Below, piece by piece: positions 45,454 through 55,260 of a stretch of DNA of 64,000 nucleotides; within the stretch, counting starts at the first letter, position 1, and every line of letters starts with the position of its first letter. The translations under genes and the position numbers were made by a program. The notes beneath the pieces were generated by a model, which was given only the letters and a program-made list of their open reading frames with translations, did not search any database and had not been told where the DNA came from. Origin of the DNA: Isoetes taiwanensis. Its lineage: Eukaryota; Streptophyta; Lycopodiopsida; Isoetales; Isoetaceae. Where the stretch lies: positions 1-64,000 of the forward strand of contig JAJEKV010000520.1 of the NCBI GenBank assembly GCA_021234155.1, read 5' to 3'.

Positions 45454-45542
45454 AATTGAGGTCCTTGCATGTGCTCCTTCCATGGGGTTAGAGTCTTTGC
45501 TCCTCACTTCTATAATCTTAACGTCCCTCCCATTTGTCATCT

Positions 45543-46010
45543 ATGGCCTCCACATCCTCAACCCGTGATAATGGAAAACGCGAAGAGGATAGAACTCCCC
45601 GACATAGTGTTGGGTGTTCTAATGAAAGAGGTTGAAGGAGCAAGATGATCTTCTAAAGGAAAGATTCCGTTACAATTCAGCAGAAAGAAGAAGAGAATGA
45701 ATTCAACCTTCTCATGCTTCAGAGTAGCGGAGAGGCAAATCAGGCGGTTGAATAGAAGGCGGGACGGATGACATGCCCCAACAAGCGCTGGCGAGGTGGT
45801 TATGGCGGCAACGAGGATGCTAATTCAGCGAGAAAGAACACGTTGTGCTATTGGGACAGGCCGGGACATGTACAAAGAGATGGTGGGCGTGATTGGAGGA
45901 ACGTTTGGATAGGGTGATTGCTAAACGGGGAAGAAGAGATGAAGGCGAAGCGAGGGCGGAGCTGATGATGATGATGAAGATAATGAAGAAGAGCTCGCAC
46001 TGGAGCAACA
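45543..46010 (+). CDS. Small gene 4 of tandem family
   Basis: Opens MASTSSTRDNGKREEDRTPR. An overlapping frame gives IELPDIVLGVLMKEVEGAR, which aligns with SPVEILSQVLVKEIREHS of gene 3. Later there is an RRRENEFNLLMLQSSGEANQ-like segment and an acidic Asp/Glu end before a stop near 46010. Several indels interrupt it. Followed by cassette 8. Confidence 0.5.
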
Positions 46011-46097
46011 ATGAGTCGTTGTATTTTGTTTTTCAATATAACATCTTTCACAACTTTAATCAAAAGTAACCCTTTTTTATTATTATCTTGTAAAGCT

Positions 46098-46232
46098 TCA
46101 CACGACCCGAAGCCACATAAATGCAAGCAATAGCGAACTCCCTTTATTCGCGTATGATGACAAATAAGATCACATGGCCGAAGCTACGGTTGTGCAAACA
46201 AGGTTGGAGGCAAAGTACCCGGCGTCGTGTGA
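46098..46232. repeat. Border inverted-repeat cassette 8 (double)
   Basis: TCACACGACCCGAAGCC and a second left arm GATCACATGGCCGAAGC (46166) face one right arm CCGGCGTCGTGTGAA. It separates the plus-strand genes from the minus-strand gene, that is, two converging transcription units. Confidence 0.65.
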
Positions 46233-46239
46233 ACATACT

Positions 46240-48780
46240 ACACATTACAAGTATACTCTTAGATCTCCACTGTTGCGATGCTAGTGGGGCCCTAGAATTT
46301 TGCCAAGCAACTTTCCGTTTTCTCTTCAGCATTATGCCAATGGTGTTTACGACTTCTGGGTTGCTCCTTAAAGCGACCTTCTTGTCGTATTTAGCCATCG
46401 CCCTTCTATAAAACCACTCGTCATCTGTCTTAGAGGTTGGTTCCCACATTTCCACCCCCTCTTTGAGTATTCACGATGAAAGGCTATTTTAGCTTGTTTA
46501 TGCGACTTCTCCATGCCTTGTGCACTCCACTGCTGCTAGGCTTCCATACTTCCTAAAAACCAAGGTGCATGAGCCCAAAAGATGTGCAAGTAGTCGTGAC
46601 TTCACTCTCCCCATGCGTCTATGAAAGCTTTAATAAATTTGTTATTAAACGCACGAACATTTGCATCTTCTCTTGTGAGGTCCATTCTCTGAATGTATGG
46701 GAACAATTCGAGACAATGCATCCCATGCTTTTTTTTTTTTCCTCAATGCGAGCGAAGGCGCCATGCAATGCGGTCACGCTCGCATCAACAACAATTTTCA
46801 AATTCATAGACCTTTTCTCCCATCGGTTTCCATTGAGCCTCTCTATGATTCTTTTGGGAAAGCGTCGAGCTTTCATCCCTCAATTGACACCTTTTACGAG
46901 GCACACTTGTTCTTCCTGCCCGTTTTCATCGAGCTCTAATCTTACATTGCCACCATGCAAACACCTTACGATAGAGAACATGTTCAACTCTCACGAATTC
47001 CTTCCTCTCTTCTCTTCTTGTCTGAAATGTTCCACCACGAATGCGGCTCAAAAAATATCATCTTGTCGATGATTCTCACAAAGCGAAGTGCAAAAGTCTT
47101 TGAGATATGAACCTCTCTAATGGAATGGGGAAAATGCCATGGAACTTGGGATCTTCTTCTCCTCTATTAGGAGCATTTGCTTGGTTAAGGGACAAGGTTG
47201 AAAGCTTGATCTTCCCAATGATTTGACTTCCCTTGCATGATTGCAAAGATGAATACAACTTTGCATGTTCCTTGTCCTCCTCCACTTATGTTGTACATTG
47301 CTTTCTCAGTTTTTAAATCAGACGCCAAGTGAAAAATTACTTTGTAAGATCCATAGTGATCTACTTGCAATTTTCCCCTCCCTCGAATCTAGATATTAGA
47401 CTCGGGATGTCGGTTTGATTGAACACCCATTTCAAAACCTCGTGGGTTTCTTCGAACTTTAAAGAGACCTAACCACCCGGTGTCATCTTGATTGACATGA
47501 GAACCATTTTTTCAAGACGCTTCTTCTCCTCCTCGTCACAGTCACCTCTACATCTTTTTTGTTATTCTTGTTGCTCTTTGATTTAGCATGTGCAATTGCA
47601 TTCTCAATTGCTCTATTCATGATGACAACGGATACCCTCTCATACTTCTCAAACTTGGTCAGTTCCATTTCATCCAATTTTATGCAAACTTCAATCTCAC
47701 CATTAGTTTTACGCGAATCTGTTAAGTCATAATATTTGACAAGGAATTGTAAGAGAGTAACCAGGTCAACCCAAAAGATTATTGCGTTCATTCATTCCAA
47801 CTATATCACAACAATCCTTGCCATTCTTATCTTTTATGGCTATGGCAGGACCAGCACATTCAACGTGGTGCATCTCTCCTAATATGGCATACACCATCTT
47901 TGTCCTAGTAACCCTTGTATTCTCGACAATTTGTGGGCGTGGGCCGAATACTTTTTTTTTGTGCCCATTCTTTTCAACGCCGTGGAATGGCTTGAATGAA
48001 AACGGTAACCAAACCCTCGATGCCTACATCATCACAAGCGATCAGGTACATCACGGCCGCTTCTAACTTCTTGTAGATCTCCCCTAGTACCATTTCCAAT
48101 ACCATCTTCTTGAGAGGAGAGTTGTAGGGCTGACAAATCATGTCCACTATCTCCCCGTTTCGCCGCTAGGTTCTTCACTCGTAACCAAGATTGCTTCTAG
48201 TTTCCCGGATCTTAACCGGCCTTTGCTAGTGTTGTAAAAGCGGACCTTGTGGGCGTGACCACTCGCGTCTGAATGCACCTGATCCAAACTTCAGTTCCTC
48301 TATCGGTCGATAATGCTTCTTCCTTTTCGCAAGCCAAAGGGTGTTTTCTTCAAATTCTTTAACCTACATTGAAGCCCAAAGTTTGCTCTTTCGAGCTCTT
48401 GGATCTTTTCTTGCGGCTGCCCTATCACCAATTTGGACTTCTCCCTTCATTATCTCAAAAGTTTCCCTCCCCAAGCCGTCATTCCTTTCCTTCATCACGA
48501 TTGGAGTAATGAAGCCGAGAAAAAAAAATTTCTTTGGTTTAAGTTATAATTCTCTTTGTGACAATCGGAAGCGACTCATCTCAAGGAACTGTATTCGATT
48601 CGAATGCCTTCATCCTCTCTCAATCTCTCACAATATCCCAAGAGGCCCGAGTTACGTCACCACAAAATCGGACTAAACTTGAAACGTCCGAAATGGCGGT
48701 TTCGCCACTCAACGGATCAATGGATATAAAGCGCCATCGCCCGGATGTCGATACTTTTGAGCACGCAAAGGCGCAACATG
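46240..48780 (-). pseudogene. Large minus-strand gene, possibly transposase-like, frameshifted
   Basis: Protein-like blocks follow each other leftwards in changing frames: PIVMKERNDGLGRETFEIMK and KGEVQIGDRAAARKDPRARK (near 48460), KEFEENTLWLAKRKKHYRPI, PLKKMVLEMVLGEIYKKLEA, IVENTRVTRTKMVYAILGEM, LVTLLQFLVKYYDLTDSRKT, IFHLASDLKTEKAMYNISGG, FHGIFPIPLERFISQRLLHF, then RFPKRIIERLNGNRW and VVDASVTALHGAFARIEEKK (46876-46619). The Asp-Leu-Lys...Gly-Gly-Gly block loosely recalls transposase-like proteins of large plant and animal elements, but I cannot name a family. It is the longest coding unit of the element and the best candidate for its mobility gene. Confidence 0.45.
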
Positions 48781-48949
48781 TCGAGTCTAAGTTCTTATTT
48801 TTTAGACCTCTTTTTTGCGATTGAAAGGCTGGAGCATATTCACGAAGTGAGTTGGATCCTTATCCACACATCATTTGGAGCTTCCATAAGCGTGGATGCG
48901 ACGGGTGAAAATGAATGTGTACAATTTGTATGCCCCAAAAGTTAATTAA

Positions 48950-49450
48950 GCCGTTTGAGACTCGGTCAGGTACTAACCTCGCTTTTTGAAATTTGTAACG
49001 CGTGCATATGGAAAAGTCCATTCTCCTACAATCCATGCTTTTTTATACAAAGCAAATTCAAAATTCGAATTGTAGGGGCGGGACTGTATTGGGATGAAGT
49101 AAAGATCCCGGTTCTGAACTTTTAAGGCTAATGTCAGCCCTCAAAACGAAAGTCTAATACAAAGCTTCAACCTACACATTCAAATTTTGAAATGTAGAAG
49201 GCGGGAATGGACTCTAAATGAAAATAGGGCAAGACAAGAATCGGTGATGCGCATGATTGGTATCCGACAAACCAAGAACAGTCGGCCATGAGTTGCCGGT
49301 ATGCTATAATGCAAGTGGCTTTTAGAAGCCAATGTTCGTCAATAAATGCGACAACAAGAGAATTAAATACATATGAAGCCATAGATATCACGATTCCCCT
49401 TATTAGGGAGAATATTCCAAGCAAATCGGCCGGGAAAAAAGGAAATATGG
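48950..49450. repeat. Inner copy of right subterminal repeat
   Basis: About 500 bp that recur at 50930-51440 in direct orientation (shared blocks CCATTCTCCTACAATCCATG, CAAAGCTTCAACCTACACAT, GCTATAATGCAAGTGG). The outer copy runs into the terminal inverted repeat. Confidence 0.75.
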
Positions 49451-49588
49451 CGTGGAATGGTTGATAGGGAGGCCATTTTAGTTCATAAAACATAATATAA
49501 CTTGGAATGATAGATATTTTATATGCAAATGGGAGACTATTGTTGAAGGACTTGTGTTTAGTTTTAATTTGACAACAAATAAGAAAGT

Positions 49589-49658
49589 GGATCACACGAT
49601 CTTAATTTAGTGTGTTCCATTTTTGTTGCATATGTACTATTAAGCTTGGTGTGATCCT
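49589..49658. repeat. Border inverted-repeat cassette 9
   Basis: GGATCACACGATCTTAA opposite TTAAGCTTGGTGTGATCC. Confidence 0.7.
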
Positions 49659-49951
49659 TGAAAAATAATATGCTCTTTGAAAAGGGATGATGACTTATGT
49701 ACTTAAGAGTGATAAACATGTACAAAAAAAAAAAAGTTAGGTATTCAAATGGAATTAGAAGCAAAAAACTTTTACATTCAAAATTTTTATGGCCGCGATG
49801 GCTTTACATCATTTTGTAAATTTAAATGCGGGAGGCTTCAACTAGTCACAACAAAAAGCCCGGAGGCTTGCAGTCATATGGTAAGAAGCTGGAGGCAAGC
49901 TCGACTAAGAACAAGGAAAAAAAAATAAGAGGTGCTCTGCCCTAACAAATT

Positions 49952-50373
49952 TCATTCATCTGCTTCATCATCTGCAAAAAAAAATAAGAAATAACCGTTA
50001 GTTGAATGCTTAAGAAAAGAAAGAAAACATGCATGTACCATGAACTAACGCCATGAGCTCCTCGAAGTCAGCAGATTCGTCTTCAACTTCTTCATCTTCT
50101 TCATCATCTTCGGCTTCTTCTCTTTCTGGTAGACCACTCATTTTCTGAAGAATCTCCTATCCAGCCTTCAAGAACACCTGTGATGAACTCCTGCTCCGAA
50201 ATTTCCTCTGATTCCTCATTCTCTGATTCCTCGTCAAAGGAATCAGAGGAATCAGAGGCATTCAGAGCAAGAACCGTGGGCAGCGGAGGGAACTGCGGAG
50301 GGAACACCTCTTCCAGCCGTAATAGGCGCCTCTTGGAGGACACCTCGGCTCTTAAGTAGCTGGATCTCTTCAT
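49952..50373 (-). CDS. Small acidic protein, two exons
   Basis: ATG at 50373, MKRSSYLRAEVSSKRRLLRL then a Ser/Asp/Glu-rich segment (DSSDSFDEESENEESEEISE) and EFITGVLEGWIGDSSE. A one-base shift near 50135 leads into EEAEDDEEDEEVEDESADFE and FEELMALVH. A GT donor at 50038 and a TTTTTTTTGCAG acceptor at 49972 join in phase to DDEADE and a stop at 49952. A basic head with a very acidic tail resembles chromatin or nuclear chaperone proteins in composition only, which is suggestive beside a histone gene. Family not recognised. Confidence 0.5.
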
Positions 50374-50568
50374 GGCGATGGACTAGAGAAATTGGGCGGA
50401 GGATCTAGCAAAGATTGGGCGGAGATTGGGGAGAATGGGCGCCCAATCTAGGCTGGAATAGATATAGGCTGGATTAGGCGTGAAAATCATTAGGAATGAT
50501 TCGTATTCCAGTCCTATCAACCATCATTACATGCCATTATGTGCATATCTCAAATTTGAGCCATATCT

Positions 50569-50682
50569 AATATCTTCCTTTTTAACCTTATACCTAAATA
50601 TCCAATATCTTCCTTTTTAACCTTATTCCTAAATAGCCAATATCTTCCTTTTTAACCTTATTCCTAAACCTATATGATTTGA
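50569..50682. repeat. Three tandem 38-bp repeats
   Basis: CCAATATCTTCCTTTTTAACC followed by TTATTCCTAAATA, three times head to tail. Confidence 0.9.
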
Positions 50683-50929
50683 GTTTAACCAGAACATGAA
50701 CACCGATATAATTCAGATTTAACATACTATTTAATACCAAGATGCTTTCGTCACACTATGTCGATAATTGGGATTTAAAAACACTCCAAACCCTCCTCGA
50801 CAAAACCACGTAAGTGCCGGCCTCACTTGTGTTTAAGTTTAATTTGACAACAAGCAACTTCCATCTTGTGTAGATCGTGACGGGTTGAAATCAAGGTGTG
50901 GTATTTTTATGCCCCAACACAATTAAGCC

Positions 50930-51440
50930 GTGTGAGTTTAAGCGTCCGCATACTAACCGTTTTTGAAATTTGCAAGCGTGCATATGGAAATCGAAAAGTC
51001 CATTCTCCTACAATCCATGCTTTTATACATTAAGCAAATTCAAATTTCGAATTGTAGGGGGCGGGAAGCCTGTATTAGGATGAAGTGAAGATCGGTTAAG
51101 GCGCAGCCGCAGCGCCTCGAAATGAAAGTCTGATCTGATACAAAGCTTCAACCTACACATTCAACTTTTGAAATGTAGAAGGCGGTGGACGCCAAGACGC
51201 TTACCAAGAGACACCGGCCATGAGTTGCGGTATGCTATAATGCAAGTGGGCATTTTAGAAGCGCCACGTGTTGCATCAGTCCGTCTGACAACCAACAGAA
51301 TTAAATACATATGGCGCCATGAATGTGCAATCCCCCTTATTCCGGAAGAATATTCCAAGCAAATCTGTAATTATGAGAGTTTGGTATCCTAGGTGGCATG
51401 GGAAAAGGGGCGGAAATATGGCGTGGAATGGCTGATGGGA
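50930..51440. repeat. Outer copy of right subterminal repeat
   Basis: Direct repeat of 48950-49450, adjacent to the right TIR. Suggests an internal duplication of the element's right end, with the acidic gene lying between the copies. Confidence 0.75.
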
Positions 51441-51472
51441 GGCCATTTTCGGACCCCAAATCCGCCCTAATG
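51441..51472 (-). repeat. Right terminal inverted repeat
   Basis: Reverse complement of 37965-37996 with one mismatch. Confidence 0.95.
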
Positions 51473-51607
51473 AAACACCTCTTAATAATCAAAGCAAAGC
51501 ATTGGCATTTTACTGCGGTGTAGTCTTGTTTCTAGGGATGCCGATATCCTTTCGGTGCCTTATTCTTTGCCCCGGTGTGGCCTCGGACTTGCGCTTCCTC
51601 CACTCAT
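51473..51607 (-). pseudogene. U3 AT-hook exon, 5' half
   Basis: Continues the exon broken at 37964, carrying the AT-hook end; several small indels relative to U1. Confidence 0.65.
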
Positions 51608-52541
51608 GTTTGTGATGGCGGAATGGAGACAATGAGATAGAAGAGTATGATCTGAAATGAAGGAATATGATATGAAAGGAAGACTACTACCTCAAAAACA
51701 GCACCCATTAATGCTGGAATTCCCTCCAATTTGGTCTTACATTATCTCTAAATAAGAGCGGTTTGCATTTTTACGCGCCTCCGGTATCACGGTGTCTTCT
51801 TATTCAATGCATTCGGCCTAGTTAGGGCGGTCCAAAACCCTAAGGTCATTTGAATACAAAATATGTATTTAATTCTACCATTGAAACCCTTAGAAGTTAG
51901 AATGAGTGAGATGAGTGGAATGCCTCCATGTTCAATATGAATCCATGAATATGTCAATATTCATGGTATCTTTATTTTTTGACGGCACCCTGTATTCTAA
52001 GCATGATAAAAACTTGATACCTCAAGAACATGGTAATATGTTGGATTAATCATAACCATTAAATGAAAACTGAAGTAAACCAGAATCAAAATAGGATAAT
52101 CAAGAATAAGCAAGAATAAACCTATGCTGTCTAAGCCCATAACTTTTCTATAGGTCTGTCCATAGGTCCAAACTTGGGATTGATCCCATAGGTCCATTCC
52201 CATGTTATAATCAAGGGAAAGAAATATTCTATGTTTCATTAAATTAATGTTAATGGTGTATCGTAGACCATACCAGCAATTTGCTCAAATTATACGATAC
52301 ACGTAAATTGGACGTAGTCATTTTATCCTATGGTAATACATCCTGATTATGACCTCACAAGTAGTCCCCATGATGGAGAGAGAGACATATGGAAACATAT
52401 GTAGGCCTAGACAAACTGCCCTACTAGGTCAAACTGTGAACTTGTATCAGACCCCACCAGTGTAGTTTCAAGCTACATCTACAAAGTCAAATAAATCAGC
52501 CAGTTCCAGTCCAATATATATTTATATTTATATATGTATAT
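51608..52541 (-). other. U3 5' region
   Basis: Colinear with 16921-17865 and fused to U4 through the same TA-rich junction as U1/U2. No gene. Confidence 0.5.
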
Positions 52542-52565
52542 ATAACACCTACCTCCTGCCGCAGG

Positions 52566-52650
52566 GAGTAGGGTCCTTTGATTAATAAATAGCATTTTAA
52601 TGCTAGGTAGAGTAGGGCACCCAGCATGCATGCTAGGACCCTACTCTACC
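52566..52650 (-). other. U4 3'-terminal structured element
   Basis: Identical to 17890-17974 with both competing 12-bp stems intact. Confidence 0.6.
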
Positions 52651-52689
52651 CGTAAGAAAATATAGAACAAGTAGAGTGTATGAATAATC

Positions 52690-54790
52690 AGAAATACTGT
52701 ATTTTTAGGAGAGGTACCAGATCGGTAGTGTTGTAGCAAAGTCCAGAAATTCTTGTTTAAGGACTGTACAAACATTAGGACAATAGTTCGCTGTCTGGTT
52801 TAAAACCATTGTGTATAAACAGGGTCCATAATGATATTCAAATCTTCAGCTGCACCCTTAAAACTATTGTGTACATATAGACAAGGCATAACTTGTGAGC
52901 ATATGACTTTGCTTGCTTGAAAATATGGTCGACAGCTATCAGCCATAATATACTTTCTGACATGAAAGGGAAGTTTATTCCTTTTGTCATACTTGGCTGG
53001 TGCGATGCAGTCCCAAACTACCATTGATTATTTGTATTCTCATGTTAAGGAAATTAGCGACCATGCCAATGTTTGTCGGTCCAATACCAACAAAGCTGAT
53101 TCGGTCTCATTCTTGATTTCTATGTGTTTTAGGTTGTATATCCCAATGGATGCATTTTTATCAAGAAAGATGGAAGGGTTCCCACGATTAATGGTGACAA
53201 GTCATCCATATAGCGAAATGCACTTTTAAATCTTTCTATGTCTCTATATCTACCAGCTTTTGCTAGTTTTAGGGATGAATTCTTCTTGAACCGGGCTAAA
53301 AAGAGATTACACCAGTTAGGTGAGCATGAGAAACCCATTGGGATGCCCGAACTTTGTCTCCATGTGGTCTCATTGTTACAAAGCCAGTGAGTTCCTTAAT
53401 GACCAAACATTCATTTCACAAAGCTCTTGACATTTTAACTCAATCCGGTGAGTTTGGTTGTTTGGCTTTGGTGTCCCATTTAACAATGAAACCCTCCCTT
53501 TGCTGCTTGATACTCTTTTTGTACCACATTTTAGCTTTGTGGTTCATGGCCTATACGGAATTTGAGCATACTCGGATATAATTTTTTGTATAATGTAGTA
53601 GATCTTAGTCTTCCCTTCAAGTGGGATTGATTCATAGCATTTAGCTATGTCGCAACAAAAGACACTAGAAATTACGCTTGGTAAATTGAGAGCCACCTCA
53701 TATCACGGAATCAATCATCCGGTTCCATTGGAAACCTTTTTGGGCGAGAAAACATTAATATCCTTGGTCTTGTTAGTCGGAGATATCGGGCCAAATGTTG
53801 ATAATACATTTAAGGCTTTGTGTGATTAAATCTGCAATTTAGGTGAACATCGTATTATGGGCATTAGTAATCCAACGGAAGGTGTTCTTGTGAGCTTTAT
53901 ATATTCCAAGTAGGTATGGAAGTGGTGGTAGCTCATCGGGTAGATGGTCCCATTTCGAGGGATATGAGACAATTCCATAATTAAATCTTTACGTAGGTGC
54001 ATCCCGCGGAATTTGTCGGGGCAATAAAGTCATGGACTGTTCAATCTTTTAGGCCGCTAAAATCTTAGCTAATCTTGGGCACATGAAGCTCGCGTTATTA
54101 GTTGCTTTATCAATGCCCGAAATATCTGAGGTTTCTCTTAACCCATATTAATTCTTTTTATCGCTTCCACATCATCTTGCAAGATGTAATGTCTAATCTT
54201 GCCTTTCAGTATTTGAGGTATTACATCATTAATGTCGAGCTCTTTCTCTTAATGAAGTCTCTACCATTTGTAAAGTTCTATGTTCAATATTTTTCAAATT
54301 AAATCATTTCACCCTTAAAAAGAGTGTAGAGGATCCTGTCAATAACTTGTACCCATGCACTCATTGATATCCATTTTTAAATGCGGAATATGATTCGGAC
54401 CCTTCAAGAATAGATTTCCGAGATTTTTGTTGCGTATGATATTGCAATCGATGGTCAAAACGTGCTTGTACTCGGGTCAACGTAATCAATCAAAGCTCTC
54501 TTTGGAGCAAGGACAATTAGGTACACGTTTATCTACAAAAAGTATTGAAAGGTTTATAGACAAAATTTGGACAACTTCTCCATGTATTTCCACCCAAAAG
54601 TAGTGGTGTTGAGAGCTTCAATCCCTTCTTCACCGAAATCTTCCGGATAATTGGAGATAGGAGATCTTTTATTCGATAGAATCCATCAATCGGAAAAATA
54701 TGTCAGGATGCACATGATGTGCTTTGTTCTTTTCTTTTATCACCTTACGGATATGAATTACTTTGTTAGTATCAACTTCAAGTTTTCTAG
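52690..54790 (-). pseudogene. U4 reverse transcriptase, frameshifted
   Basis: Readable blocks: KYDKRNKLPFHVRKYIMADS (53024-52800 frame), GIPMGFSCSPNWCNLFLA-like box and FRYMDDLS (53338-53129). The third residue of the DDLLLIN block is altered by a local indel. The N-terminal half is broken by many small indels relative to U2; a duplicated or inserted GGATCC-type string near 54330 is also present. Confidence 0.7.
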
Positions 54791-55260
54791 TCGTGTTATC
54801 CTCCGGTTCCCGAGCAGTTTGGCAATTAAATAGTATTACATACTAAGAGATAATACATTCTATCTTTACTATAGTAGAATTAAAAGAGTAGAGGCAATGT
54901 TGAAAGTCGTATGCTTGGACAAAGGAATAAAAGTTATTCTGGTGTAAAGGCTAGTGTCGTGAGATATGTGCATAGTCATATGCATCGTATGACAGCGTTA
55001 ATTCCTGAGTTCTGAATCCATAAATGATCACCTAAGGCTAGAAAGCAGACGGTACAATCTGCTATGATCTGCTAAATGGACCATATAATTGTTATGACCT
55101 AATATCCGTAATGTAAAAATAGCTTTAACAATTTTGAAGTGCAGTAAAATCGAGAATCTGATAAAGTGACAAGCACTAAATTTAGATGCTTAGAACGTCT
55201 AAAAAAGAAACATGTAGTATTAAATCAGAACCCTTTTTAAGAAAAAGGAACTAACCTCGT

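Larger units (their letters stand above)
37965..51472. mobile_element. 13.5-kb TIR element carrying a histone H3 gene and gene array
   Basis: Bounded by 32-bp terminal inverted repeats (one mismatch) starting CATTAGGGCGGATTTGGGG. Removing it joins CTCTAGCT to AAACACCTCT, exactly the uninterrupted sequence in U1 (16783/16784), U2 (24839/24840) and U4 (59543/59544), so insertion was precise with no target duplication. Inside: a histone H3-like gene, four tandem small genes and several unrecognised frames on the plus strand (38-46 kb); a large broken gene and an acidic gene on the minus strand (46-50 kb); at least nine inverted-repeat cassettes at gene borders. TIR start, lack of TSD and cargo do not match the common plant superfamilies I know. 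Could be a new DNA transposon class or an endogenised virus-like element. Confidence 0.85.
30981..52541 (-). mobile_element. Retroelement unit U3, split by the 13.5-kb TIR element
   Basis: Left part 30981-37964 and right part 51473-52541 join into one unit colinear with U2 and U4. Left end ATAGCACCTACC as in U2; right end fused to U4 at 52541/52542. The most error-rich or decayed copy. Confidence 0.8.

Noticed and set aside
46569-47072. 167-aa plus-strand frame
   Set aside because: Ser/Phe/Leu-rich antisense of the minus-strand gene, whose blocks (VVDASVTALHGAFARIEEKK) look genuinely coding.
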